Assembly (NCBI RefSeq): GCF_002072185.1 | Contig: NZ_MVIW01000014.1 | Coordinates: 1-64,000 of the forward strand | DNA length: 64,000 bases | Direction of reading: 5' to 3' | Source of the DNA: Actinomyces denticolens | GTDB taxonomy: Bacteria > Actinomycetota > Actinomycetes > Actinomycetales > Actinomycetaceae | Part shown: positions 35,069-44,240 of the stretch, piece after piece | How positions within the stretch are numbered: position 1 is the first letter of the stretch | Layout: each line of letters opens with the position of its first letter | The notes under the pieces: model-generated | Seen by the model: only the letters and a program-made list of their open reading frames with translations | The model's database searches: none | What the model was told of the DNA's origin: nothing | Made by a program: the position numbers and the translations under genes

Positions 35069-38000
35069 TTATTTATCAGAGGCTGCTTCGTTCGGGAAGA
35101 CGTTTCTATCGAAAACACCTTCGGAATTCTTCCATTTGACACGGAATTTTTCTGGTACTCGTGAGGCTGGGTCGAGGCCTTTGAGGGTGCCGGTGGGTGA
35201 GGCGATGTCGGGGTCGGCGTACCTGACCTCGATGCGTATGTCCCTGTACTCATGCGGGTTCTTCCTCACATCCTGCTCGAAGGCGTAGAACGTGTCCGTG
35301 TTCTTGACCGGCAGGTTGACGTCCCTGTGCATCGGCACCACATTGATCGCCTCGGGCGGGCCCCCGAAGTCATGACCGGCCAGATGCCCACCATGGAAGT
35401 CCTCCCCACCCAGGTTCCCGATCTGCGACTGCATGCTCTCCGAGCGCCTGCGCCACTGCGCCACCTCGAACCCATCAGCCTCCACCAGCACGGTGCGCCC
35501 CGCCCCATCGGTCGTGTAATGGAACGTCCCGTCCACCGTGTACGTCACATTCGGCAACGGATCATTCAGATCAGCGTTCATCGGATTGGCCCGCTCGCCC
35601 CACACATGGTACCGCTCCACAGCCGACGACAGCTCCGCATGCCTGATCTGCCCGGAGGCGTCCGTGTAGTAGTCGCCCCGGCCCTCCACGTGGTAGACCG
35701 CGTTGGGCTCCAACTCCACACCACGCCCGAACGGCGTCCGGGCCCCGGGCATTAGCGCATCGCCGTCCGAAACGCTCTTCTCCACGCGCTCGACCCCGTC
35801 GGGCAGCTCGGGCCGATGAGCCTGGTTGAACCCATCAGCATCACCGGCAGCCCGCCGCTGCTCCAGATGCTGCTTGATCGCCTCCGGACTGCCCGGCTCG
35901 GGACCCCCATCACCACCATGAGCACCATCATGATGCGAGCCCTCGGCGTCGCCCTTGTGGCCGGCGTCCGCATCAGCACCATCATGATGCGAACCGTCCG
36001 CCCCATCATGGGCGTCAGCGCCGTCGTGATGCGAGGAGCCCTCGACATCACCCTTATGGGACCCGTCGCGATGCGAGCCATCCGCCCCATCGCGGGCATC
36101 GGCGCCCTCACGATGACCGGCATCGGCGTCGCCCTTGTGGCCGGAGTCCGCATCGGCCTGCCCATCATGATGGGCGCCGCCGTCACGCTCATGGGCACCA
36201 GCGGCCCCATCACGGCCAGCGCCCTCCGCCCCGGCATCGGCGTCACCCTTGCGACCGGCATCAGCATCAGCCCCACGATGACCAGCCTCCGCATCGGCTC
36301 CACGATGACCGGCATCGGCCTGCCCATCATGATGGGAGTCGCTCCCATCACCCTTGTGGGACCCGTCGTGATGCGAGCCATCCGCCCCATCGCGGGCACT
36401 TCCCGCCTCGCCCTTGTGGCCAGCATCAGCCTCGCCACGGGCACCATCGGCCCCATCGTGGGCACTTCCCGCCTCGCCGTTGTGGCCGGCATCAGCATCA
36501 GCACCATCGTGATGCGAGGAGCCGTCGACGTCACCACCGTTGTGGCCGGCATCGGCCTGCCCATCATGGTGGGAGTCGCTCCCGTCACTCTTATGGGACC
36601 CGTCGTGATGCGAGCCATCCGCCCCATCGCGGGCACTCCCCGCATCACTGCTGCGGCCGGCATCAGCAGCATTCGAACCGGCACCGTCCTGACCACGGAC
36701 ACCAGCACCATCCGCAGAACCGGAACCACCATCACCGACGCCCCCACCGGGCGAGCCCTCAGCGGCATGCGGACCCTGCGCCGAAGGAGCATCAGCCGCG
36801 CCCGCCGAAGACCCCAGACCCGTCCCCGACTCCGGAATATCGACGTTCTCACCCTTCGGCGCACCTGCGCCCACCTCGGGCACATCCATGCTGGGCGCAT
36901 CAACCATCCCACCATCAGGGACATCCACATCCACACGCGGCACATCGATCCCGGACGCCGTGTCAGCGCCAGTCCACTTCCCGATGACATCATTGAGATC
37001 GAAATCCAGGTTCAGCGCCGTCTTGACCTTCCCGGCAACATAGCCGGTTGGGACCTCGATCAGCTTCCCGACCCCAGCACCCACAGGATCCAAGAACGTC
37101 AGAACACGATCAACCGTGACCGCGACCTCCCCGGCACGAGCCAACCTCGAACCCGACGCCCCGAGCTTCCCAGCCTTACTCGCCCCAGCAGCAGCACCAA
37201 CAAACAAAGTCCCAATGTTGAAGACAGTACCTCCTGCTGCGCGCGCCGGGTCGTCACCCCACTGATCCGCGCAGACAAAGCCCTTCACAGCCCCACTCCA
37301 CGAGCCCCAGGCCGTGCTCAAACTAGTTCCGAAACCATGCCAGCCATAATCGCCATTCTCGTCCTCGGATAGGCCGATAAGACCCCCGATGCCCTTCCAG
37401 GTGTTCGAAGCCGTCTCCCCGGTCCAGCTCCATCCATCCTGACTGTTGTAGTCGATGCCGATCAGATTGCCCAGGCTGCGCAGCGTGCCCCCCAGCCCCT
37501 CACACACCACGCCATCCCACAGGAATCGTTTTACTTGTACCCCGGCAGCCTTGGGGCAGTCGTCCTTGCGCTCGACCGGCGAGCCCCAGGGCAGGCCCTC
37601 CGTCCCGGCGGGGATCTCGCTGTAACCGTAACCGAGCTGGTCGTCCTCGCTAGTAGGGTCCGTATGGTAGGCCTCAAGGCCGTCCAGTGCGCGGATCGTG
37701 TTCGCGCACTCCACTTCAGCGGCCCACAGATCCGTCTGGATCTTGTTCGCCCGAGTGATCAGATCATTGTTCTCGTTGACCTTGTCCTGGTCATGATCCC
37801 ACTTGTCATCGCCCTCGATCTTCGCCTTGAACGCGACTCCATCGGCGTGAAGGGCCTGAGCCCGGGTCTTGATCCCTGAAACGGTGGAGGCGAAGGTGGT
37901 CAGCGCTCCGGCCAGGGATTCCAGGTCCGTGGCGAGATCGTCCGAGTTGTTCTTCACCGGATCCATTGCGGCGTACAGGGTCTCCTGCTCCGGGGCGGAG

Positions 38001-38158
38001 TAGCAGCCGGAGATCCCGGACCACGTGGTCTGGATCGTCTGTCCCGCGGTGCGCAGGTTGCCTGCCTTCGTCTTCATCGTGGACGCGGCGGTCTCCACTG
38101 ATGCGATATCGAAGGACAGGCAGGGGATCTTGGTCTCGTCGAAAGGGGTCTGTGCCAT
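35069..38158 (-). CDS. Full-length polymorphic toxin: WXG domain, His/Asp repeats, DNA/RNA non-specific nuclease
   Basis: A 1029-residue toxin predicted to be exported by the neighbouring ESX system. Residues about 1-110 form a WXG100/LXG-like helical domain (WSG near 44). Residues about 320-480 are a Gly/Ala-rich region. Residues about 480-755 are low-complexity repeats built from HHDG, GADGS, DADAGH and KGD units. The C-terminus (about 790-1029) is an Endonuclease_NS_2-type nuclease with GGHLAGHDFGG near 920 and EAINVVPMHRDVNL, carrying the catalytic His/Asn set. The last about 30 residues are copy-specific. The immunity gene follows 28 bp later. Confidence 0.82.
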   Translation of the reverse strand: MAQTPFDETKIPCLSFDIASVETAASTMKTKAGNLRTAGQTIQTTWSGISGCYSAPEQETLYAAMDPVKNNSDDLATDLESLAGALTTFASTVSGIKTRAQALHADGVAFKAKIEGDDKWDHDQDKVNENNDLITRANKIQTDLWAAEVECANTIRALDGLEAYHTDPTSEDDQLGYGYSEIPAGTEGLPWGSPVERKDDCPKAAGVQVKRFLWDGVVCEGLGGTLRSLGNLIGIDYNSQDGWSWTGETASNTWKGIGGLIGLSEDENGDYGWHGFGTSLSTAWGSWSGAVKGFVCADQWGDDPARAAGGTVFNIGTLFVGAAAGASKAGKLGASGSRLARAGEVAVTVDRVLTFLDPVGAGVGKLIEVPTGYVAGKVKTALNLDFDLNDVIGKWTGADTASGIDVPRVDVDVPDGGMVDAPSMDVPEVGAGAPKGENVDIPESGTGLGSSAGAADAPSAQGPHAAEGSPGGGVGDGGSGSADGAGVRGQDGAGSNAADAGRSSDAGSARDGADGSHHDGSHKSDGSDSHHDGQADAGHNGGDVDGSSHHDGADADAGHNGEAGSAHDGADGARGEADAGHKGEAGSARDGADGSHHDGSHKGDGSDSHHDGQADAGHRGADAEAGHRGADADAGRKGDADAGAEGAGRDGAAGAHERDGGAHHDGQADADSGHKGDADAGHREGADARDGADGSHRDGSHKGDVEGSSHHDGADAHDGADGSHHDGADADAGHKGDAEGSHHDGAHGGDGGPEPGSPEAIKQHLEQRRAAGDADGFNQAHRPELPDGVERVEKSVSDGDALMPGARTPFGRGVELEPNAVYHVEGRGDYYTDASGQIRHAELSSAVERYHVWGERANPMNADLNDPLPNVTYTVDGTFHYTTDGAGRTVLVEADGFEVAQWRRRSESMQSQIGNLGGEDFHGGHLAGHDFGGPPEAINVVPMHRDVNLPVKNTDTFYAFEQDVRKNPHEYRDIRIEVRYADPDIASPTGTLKGLDPASRVPEKFRVKWKNSEGVFDRNVFPNEAASDK
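35144..37216 (-). repeat. Inverted repeat H1: toxin body shared with the plus-strand copy
   Basis: From ATTGGGACTTTGTTTG (reverse strand, upper edge 37216) down to about 35144 the toxin gene is nearly identical at DNA level to 41400-43464 on the plus strand. The two copies differ mainly in the number and order of the His/Asp repeat units. They form inverted repeats of about 2.07 kb around a 4.2-kb segment. Confidence 0.85.
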
Positions 38159-38267
38159 GGGGTTCTACTCGCAGAGTTCAGGGTTCCGCCGGAGCAGAGC
38201 GCTCGGTCGGGGTCGGACATAAGAGTGGGTTGTGCCGCTGAGGCGGCTCAGGGCTCCGGGCAGGAGC

Positions 38268-38612
38268 TCAGGCGGTGCCCGCCGCCGAGCGCTGGTACTC
38301 CAGGGCGCCCGATTCATCCTGGTTCACATAAGCGGTGACAGCGCTCACCGTTCCGTTGAGCGCTGCGGATACCCGTGTGCCCAGGCCCTCGAACTGGCTC
38401 TTGCGGTTCTCGAAGAACGTTCCGATCGCCGAGGCCACCAGGGGCGCGTTGCCGCTGTCGGACAGAGGGGAGGGCTGGGTGCAGGGTGTGACTGCGGCCT
38501 CCGCTTGGGTGCCGACATCTGTCAGGGCGGTGGTGAGGTCCCCCTCGGCAGTCGTCTTCACCGACTCGATGATCGAGGAGACCGATGCTGGATTGATGTC
38601 CCATGAGCTCAT
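38268..38612 (-). CDS. Small ESX-associated helical protein (DUF6507-like)
   Basis: A 114-residue protein immediately upstream of the toxin gene on the same strand (109 bp apart). It is mostly alpha-helical, opening SSWDINPASVSSIIESVKTT and with FENRKSQFEGLGTRVSAALN in the second half. It resembles the DUF6507 type of small proteins that accompany WXG toxins; the assignment is from memory of the pattern. A dimer partner or targeting factor for the toxin is plausible. The ATG at 38612 has AGAGG nine bases upstream. Confidence 0.6.
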   Translation of the reverse strand: MSSWDINPASVSSIIESVKTTAEGDLTTALTDVGTQAEAAVTPCTQPSPLSDSGNAPLVASAIGTFFENRKSQFEGLGTRVSAALNGTVSAVTAYVNQDESGALEYQRSAAGTA

Positions 38613-38992
38613 CTCAGGCATCCTCTCGCTCGTCGCGCACCGGCGGCACGCTCCCCCATCCAACAGTGGGCGCTATCCCGCATATCTCGCCGTCCTCTCA
38701 GTATCCGCACGGCTCCACGGCCCTCGTAGGCCTTGCCGACCATAGTGCTCGCGCCGGCACCGCCGCCCCGTTTGATCAGGGAGGGGCGCACCCGCGCACG
38801 CATGGGCCCTATCATTGCGTGTCACGGGGAGGTCACGTCAACCGGACTCGCCCGGCGGACTGGCGGCGCCACCAGCGAGTCATCATCGCTAGCATGGCGA
38901 GCGCACGCGTGATTCCTGAAGCGCGGGCCTCCGGCGCGCCCGCATCACGACTCGTGCCACGCACCCATTGAGCGAGGAGCGAAGGAGCATCC
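38613..38992. other. Divergent intergenic region upstream of the toxin operon
   Basis: About 380 bp between the minus-strand toxin operon and the plus-strand gene at 38993. It should hold promoters in both directions. No convincing -35/-10 pair, operator or RNA structure was recognised. It lies inside the segment that would flip if H1 and H2 recombine, so the promoter travels with the toxin N-terminus. Confidence 0.5.
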
Positions 38993-40099
38993 ATGGCTGT
39001 CCGCACCGCCCACCACTACTACGACGCCCAGAGCGGGGACACCGGTGCCGTCACGTTCCTCGACAGCGCGATCGTCGGCTTCGACGAGGGCCTGAGCGAT
39101 TTCCTCAGCGCGGTCCGACAGACCAGCGGCAGGGTGCCCGTGCTCATCCTGGGCGACTCGGCGCGCGTCACTCCCGCCTTCGACCGCCTCACTGAGATGG
39201 CTGGTGCCCTGCCACTCATCAGGGATGATAGAGGCTATCGGCTCATGCGGGGCGGCCTCTGGGCGCCCCGCGTCGCGGACTTCCTCACCCGAGGCTCCAC
39301 GAGCATCTCGTCCCTCTCCCCTCGGCACCTCATTCGCCAGAATCTCATTGACGTGATCTACGTCTCAGCATCGCTTTATCACCCGGCGAAGGCCTCCGCG
39401 ATTGTGGGCCGGAGTGTGGAGCTCATCGCCGAAGCCTTCGCCCCGGCTGGTGAGGTCGGCATCTCCTGGGGCCGCTACGAGCCCGCCGGCGCCTCCTGGG
39501 ATCGCGCCGAGATCACCGCGCTCGCCCGCAGGAAGATGCCTGCCATCGATCTCACCATCGCCCTCCACGGCGAGGGATTCACCGCCACTGGGACGATGAG
39601 CATCAACCGGACCCGCCTGGGCATCGAGGAGTACGTGGAGCTCGCCGTCGCCGTCCCGGGCAGGGACTCCTCCGAGCATGAGCCCCGGGCCCTCGCCCTG
39701 CTGCGTACCCTCTCCCAGGAGACCCGGCCCCAATTCGTCCTCGTCACCCGCACCAAGGGGTTCCCGGACGCCTCTCTGCCGACCTCCGCACGCGTTCCCG
39801 CCTCCCCGGTCGCCGTCCTCATCGGCCGGGCGGGGCTCAAACAACTCGGCGTCACCCCGTCCGTCGTCGCCGAGCAGCACGGCGGCTCCGTGGAGGGAGT
39901 GGGTAGGCGTCTCAACCTCGTCGTGCCTCTCACCACTGCGGCGCCAGGCGATTGGGCGCCGCTCATCCGCCTCATCGAGACGCTTGATCAGGAGGGAACT
40001 ACGACGGTCGCCCGCGTGCTCGGGCACTCCGGCCAGGCCGATGACGCCCCACCCGGCGGCCCCGCATCCCGGAGAACCAACCCCGCGGCAGGCGCGTAA
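38993..40099 (+). CDS. Uncharacterised ESX-island protein (DUF6177-like)
   Basis: A 368-residue cytosolic protein not assigned with certainty. It appears to have two alpha/beta halves: an N-terminal one with GRVPVLILGDSARV and a C-terminal one with ASPVAVLIGRAGLKQLGVTP and GVGRRLNLVVPLT. Similar uncharacterised proteins (possibly DUF6177) sit beside ESX toxins in other actinobacteria. AAGGAG precedes the ATG. The next gene begins 42 bp later. Confidence 0.55.
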   Translation: MAVRTAHHYYDAQSGDTGAVTFLDSAIVGFDEGLSDFLSAVRQTSGRVPVLILGDSARVTPAFDRLTEMAGALPLIRDDRGYRLMRGGLWAPRVADFLTRGSTSISSLSPRHLIRQNLIDVIYVSASLYHPAKASAIVGRSVELIAEAFAPAGEVGISWGRYEPAGASWDRAEITALARRKMPAIDLTIALHGEGFTATGTMSINRTRLGIEEYVELAVAVPGRDSSEHEPRALALLRTLSQETRPQFVLVTRTKGFPDASLPTSARVPASPVAVLIGRAGLKQLGVTPSVVAEQHGGSVEGVGRRLNLVVPLTTAAPGDWAPLIRLIETLDQEGTTTVARVLGHSGQADDAPPGGPASRRTNPAAGA

Positions 40100-40141
40100 C
40101 CGCGTCGCCCCCCGAACCGACTCACCGAGCAGGAGCCGAAC

Positions 40142-40585
40142 GTGCCCAGGATCGCCACGATCATCACCCCGGACGTCCCAGACGTCACCCTCATCCTCGG
40201 CGTCGCCATGGCGCGGCTCGAGCACGCGACGATCCGCCGAGAGAAGGACGGCAGCGCCGTCATGCTCTTCGACGACGCCGACGCGCTCACGCCGGCTCTC
40301 CACGTGCCGCACCCCTTCATCGTCTTCGACCCGCGCGAGGTCCTGCGGCTGCACGACGTCGATCTACCGCCGGAGTGGCGGCCAGTCATCCTCACCGTGT
40401 GCACAGTGGGCACCGGAGAGCTCTTCGACCCTTACTTGGCGGTCGTCCAGGATGCCGCCATCATGAGTGGAGGAATCGTCTCCCTCAACGGCCGCCAGAT
40501 GCCCCCGCCCAAGGATTGGCCGTGGCATCGCGGAGCCGATGGGCGCTGGGAGCCCGACCCGGGCCTGCCCAGGGCTAGGCGATAG
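40142..40585 (+). CDS. Uncharacterised protein of the ESX toxin island
   Basis: A 147-residue protein of unknown function starting at GTG with AGGAGC six bases upstream. It is acidic and probably soluble (PFIVFDPREVLRLHDVDLPP, GELFDPYLAVVQDAAIM) and ends in a short basic tail. It probably forms an operon with the preceding gene. Its last 11 bp overlap the convergent membrane-protein gene. Confidence 0.5.
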   Translation: MPRIATIITPDVPDVTLILGVAMARLEHATIRREKDGSAVMLFDDADALTPALHVPHPFIVFDPREVLRLHDVDLPPEWRPVILTVCTVGTGELFDPYLAVVQDAAIMSGGIVSLNGRQMPPPKDWPWHRGADGRWEPDPGLPRARR

Positions 40586-41219
40586 GACGGCCGGTCAGCG
40601 AGAGGTAGAGGTCGGTGGTCATGAGGCTGGCCGCCGGCATGAGCAGGAGCGGGCCGATGATCGTGACGCCGAGGACCCAGGCGAGGCACCACAGGACGAC
40701 GCATAGGGCGGCCACGCCTCCCGCGTCCTGCATGGTGCGGAAGGAGACCCCCAGCGAGGACCGCACCCCGCCCCGCCCCTCCATGCACGCCACGGGCGCC
40801 GCCTGGAAGAAGAACAGGGCGATGAACAGTAGTACGACGAAGCCGACAACGAAGACGACGATATACCCGGGGACGAGAAGAATCGTGAGCAGCGCGGTCC
40901 GCACAGGCTGGAGAGGAAGGATGCGCTTCGTCCACCTCGGGTCCCCGGGGAGGGCGGCCCGCAGCGCCGCCCAGTCGCACACTGTAATCGTCAGGGCGAT
41001 GATGACGAATGTGGAGAAGATGCTGACGAGATCGGCGGTGCCACCGGCCAGGGCGGCGTTGGCGAGCCACTGAGCGCTGACCACCGCCACCCCGCCGATC
41101 AGTGGGATCGCCGCCATCAGCGGATGGCGTGAGAACGTCCTCCATGCCCAGCGCCAGAGCGCGCCGGCCCGCGGCGGGCAGGGCCGAGTCGCTGTGCCGA
41201 GGCCCGGACAGCCCGTCAT
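40575..41219 (-). CDS. Multi-pass membrane protein of unknown function
   Basis: A 214-residue protein with about five predicted membrane helices (LMAAIPLIGGVAVVSAQWLA, VSIFSTFVIIALTITVCDWA, IVVFVVGFVVLLFIALFFF, AALCVVLWCLAWVLGVTIIG). It is not recognised. Immunity to pore-forming or membrane toxins and a transport role are both conceivable. It is the last gene inside the potentially invertible segment. Confidence 0.55.
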   Translation of the reverse strand: MTGCPGLGTATRPCPPRAGALWRWAWRTFSRHPLMAAIPLIGGVAVVSAQWLANAALAGGTADLVSIFSTFVIIALTITVCDWAALRAALPGDPRWTKRILPLQPVRTALLTILLVPGYIVVFVVGFVVLLFIALFFFQAAPVACMEGRGGVRSSLGVSFRTMQDAGGVAALCVVLWCLAWVLGVTIIGPLLLMPAASLMTTDLYLSLTGRPIA

Positions 41220-41362
41220 GCTCGCTCCGATGATGCCTTCTCCTCCGCAAGAGTCGTGTCAGGGACGGGCCAACGTTACCCGCCTCTCGGGACTCCGTGC
41301 CACTGAGAGCCGGGGATGCTCCTCCTGCGATTTGCCCCACGAGGTCGCGACGGCGCGTATGG

Positions 41363-41397
41363 TGCACCACGCCATTCCTGTGGAATGGCGTGGTGCA
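41363..41397. repeat. Perfect 16-bp-arm palindrome at the edge of the second toxin copy
   Basis: TGCACCACGCCATTCC (41363-41378) is followed by TGT and its exact reverse complement (41382-41397). It ends three bases before the first base of homology with the full-length toxin. It could be a recombinase or transposase site, a terminator hairpin, or a footprint of the event that truncated the copy. Confidence 0.8.
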
Positions 41398-43547
41398 TGA
41401 TTGGGACTTTGTTTGTTGGTGCTGCTGCTGGGGCGAGTAAGGCTGGGAAGCTCGGGGCGTCGGGTTCGAGGTTGGCTCGTGCCGGGGCGGTCGCGGTCAC
41501 GGTTGATCGTGTTCTGACGTTCTTGGATCCTGTGGGTGCTGGGGTCGGGAAGCTGATCGAGGTCCCAACCGGCTATGTTGCCGGGAAGGTCAAGACGGCG
41601 CTGAACCTGGATTTCGATCTCAATGATGTGATCGGCAGGTGGACCGGTGCGGATACGGCGTCCGGGATCGATGTGCCGCGTGTGGATGTGGATGTCCCTG
41701 ATGGTGGGATGGTTGATGCGCCCAGCATGGATGTGCCCGAGGTGGGCGCAGGCGCGCCGAAGGGTGAGAACGTCGATATTCCGGAGCCGGGGACGGGTCT
41801 GGGGTCTTCGGCGGGCGCGGCTGACGCGCCCTCGGTGCAGGGTCCGCATGCCGCTGAGGGCTCGCCCGGTGGGGGCGCCGGTGATGGTGGTTCCGGTTCT
41901 GCGGATGGCGCTGGTGTTCGTGGTCAGGACGGTGCCGGTTCGGATGCCGCTGATGCCGGTCGCAAGGGCGAGGCGGGAAGTGCCCACGATGGGGCCGCTG
42001 GCCCGCATCACGATGGGCAGGCCGATGCTGGTCATCGTGGGGCTGATGCTGATGCCGGTCGCAAGGGTGACACCGACGCTGAGGCGGAGGGCGCTGGCCG
42101 TGATGGGGCCGCTGGTGCCCATGAGCGTGACGGCGGCGCCCATCATGATGGGCAGGCCGACGCCGGCCACAACGGTGAGGCGGGAAGTGCCCATGATGGG
42201 GCTGATGGCTCGCATCACGACGGGTCCCACAAGGGTGATGGGAGCGACTCCCATCATGATGGGCAGGCCGACGCCGGTCATCGTGGAGCCGATGCGGACG
42301 CCGGCCACAAGGGCGACGCCGACGGCTCCTCGCATCACGATGGTGCTGACGCTGGTCATCGTGGGGCTGATGCTGATGCCGGCCACAAGGGCGAGGCGGG
42401 AAGTGCCCATGATGGGGCGGACGGCTCGCATCACGACGGTGCTGACGCTGGTCATAAGGGTGATGTCGAGGGTTCGCATCACGACGGCGCTGACGCCCAT
42501 GATGGGGCGGACGGTTCGCATCATGATGGTGCTGATGCGGACGCCGGTCACAAGGGTGACGCCGAGGGCTCCTCGCATCACGACGGCGCTGACGCCCATG
42601 ATGGGGCGGACGGTTCGCATCATGATGGTGCTGATGCGGACGCCGGCCACAAGGGCGACGCCGAGGGCTCGCATCATGATGGTGCTCATGGTGGTGATGG
42701 GGGTCCCGAGCCGGGCAGTCCGGAGGCGATCAAGCAGCATCTGGAGCAGCGGCGGGCTGCCGGTGATGCTGATGGGTTCAACCAGGCTCATCGGCCCGAG
42801 CTGCCCGAGGGCGTTGAGCGCGTGGAGAAGAGCGTTTCGGACGGCGATGCGCTAATGCCCGGGGCCCGGACGCCGTTCGGGCGTGGTGTGGAGTTGGAGC
42901 CCAACGCGGTCTACCACGTGGAGGGCCGGGGCGACTACTACACGGACGCCTCCGGGCAGATCAGGCATGCGGAGGTATCGTCGGCTGTGGAGCGGTACCA
43001 TGTGTGGGGCGAGCGGGCCAATCCGATGAACGCGGACTTGAATGATCCGTTGCCGAATGTGACGTACACGGTGGACGGGACGTTCCATTACACGACCGAT
43101 GGGGCGGGGCGCACCGTGCTGGTGGAGGCTGATGGGTTCGAGGTGGCGCAGTGGCGCAGGCGCTCGGAGAGCATGCAGTCGCAGATCGGGAACCTGGGTG
43201 GGGAGGACTTCCATGGCGGGCACCTGGCCGGTTATGACTTCGGGGGTCCGCCCGAGGCGATCAATGTGGTGCCGATGCACAGGGACGTCAACCTGCCGGT
43301 CAAGGATGTCGACACGTTCTACGCCTTCGAGCAGAAGGTCCGTGATGATCCCGGCAACTACAGAGACATACGCATCGAGGTCAGGTACGCCGACCCCGAC
43401 ATCGCCTCGCCCACCGGCACCCTCAAAGGCCTCGACCCAGCCTCACGAGTACCAGAAAAATTCGATGTCTTCTGGACCGATAGACAGGGTCTAGGCAGGG
43501 GGAAGCCATACGAAAATCGGGCCATCGATGACACTGGCTCAAGATAG
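41397..43547 (+). pseudogene. Silent second toxin cassette: linker, His/Asp repeats and nuclease, no WXG domain
   Basis: The frame is open from the ATG at 41397 (and further upstream to 41316), but homology to the full-length toxin starts abruptly at IGTLFVGAAAGASKAGKLG. The N-terminal about 320 residues, including the WXG export domain, are absent and no ribosome-binding site is evident. The repeat region and nuclease (GGHLAGYDFGG, EAINVVPMHRDVNL) are intact, and the C-terminal end DVFWTDRQGLGRGKPYENRA differs from the other copies. It is best read as a stored alternative tail that becomes expressible after recombination with the full gene. Immunity gene 3 follows 14 bp downstream. Confidence 0.78.
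41400..43464 (+). repeat. Inverted repeat H2: toxin body, plus-strand copy
   Basis: Nearly identical, in inverted orientation, to 35144-37216. Homology begins at ATTGGGACTTTGTTTG (41400) and stops near GTACCAGAAAAATTC (about 43464), after which the toxin end and the start of the immunity gene differ. Confidence 0.85.
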
Positions 43548-43561
43548 GAAAGGTGACTGAA

Positions 43562-44149
43562 ATGGGATCATCTATTGCCGGGCAAGGAACTGGCGACCTC
43601 GAATCTTCTATTCGAGAATGGGTTCAGACGATTCCTGGATTCGAGCGCTTCGATCATGAAACAGCCAGGATCGGACGTGGGGGCAGTATTATAAATTGGC
43701 TGGTGGTGGACGGTGAGAAGAAATCGGTTCATCCGCCTTCAGATATTATTTTCAAATTAACGGACCTTCGTGCCGCCCAGGCGTTGCCTGGTCGTGGGGC
43801 GTGGACGTGCGGTCATTTCTGGATGGTGGCCGGTGAGTGGGTGCTGCGCAGTGAGTTGGACTGGATGAGTGAGCCGGTCTTCGATGACGGTGGTGGTCCT
43901 GAGCGTCCGGGGCCGCATGCTTGTCATGTGGAGTTGGAGCTCTATCCGCGTGATCCGGAGTTCATCCCGGAGTGGATGGCCGCCGGGGCGGCCCAGTGGG
44001 ACAAGCACCAGGCCGACCTGGCCCGCCGCAGGGAGCGCGACCGCGCCCGCCGGGCCGCCAAGAGAGCCGAGAAAGCAGCCAAAGAAGCCCAGCAAGCCGA
44101 GCCGCTGGCCGAGCAGGTAGAGGACGACGGCTCGACACCGTCGCGGTGA
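43562..44149 (+). CDS. Putative immunity protein 3 (partner of the silent cassette)
   Basis: A 195-residue paralogue. The unique N-terminal part (GQGTGDLESSIREWVQTIPG, then RGGSIINWLVVDGEKK) gives way at QALPGRGAWTCGHFWM to the conserved block and the charged C-terminal helix. AGGAAAGG eight bases before the ATG at 43562 favours this start over the GTG at 43553. It has its own ribosome-binding site, but it would normally depend on transcription entering through the silent toxin cassette. Confidence 0.7.
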   Translation: MGSSIAGQGTGDLESSIREWVQTIPGFERFDHETARIGRGGSIINWLVVDGEKKSVHPPSDIIFKLTDLRAAQALPGRGAWTCGHFWMVAGEWVLRSELDWMSEPVFDDGGGPERPGPHACHVELELYPRDPEFIPEWMAAGAAQWDKHQADLARRRERDRARRAAKRAEKAAKEAQQAEPLAEQVEDDGSTPSR

Positions 44150-44183
44150 GCCCCGTGGAGTACGGTGCTCCGTACGTGTGGTT

Positions 44184-44218
44184 GGTGGGGCCGGACCCGA
44201 TGGCGGGCCGGCCCCACC
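44184..44218 (+). terminator. Hairpin after immunity gene 3
   Basis: GGTGGGGCCGG (44184-44194) pairs with CCGGCCCCACC (44208-44218). A very similar hairpin stands at 45010-45044 after immunity gene 4, so the two cassettes end with related terminators. Confidence 0.6.
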
Positions 44219-44240
44219 TGTCGCTGTGAGGGAGTCGCCA

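Noticed and set aside
35816-37372. 518-codon open frame opposite the toxin gene (and its twin of 510 codons at 41259-42791)
   Set aside because: It arises because the His/Asp/Gly repeats contain no stop codons on the other strand; the translation is Ile/Met/Thr/Val/Arg/Pro repeat with no start context or domain, and the real toxin frame explains the region.
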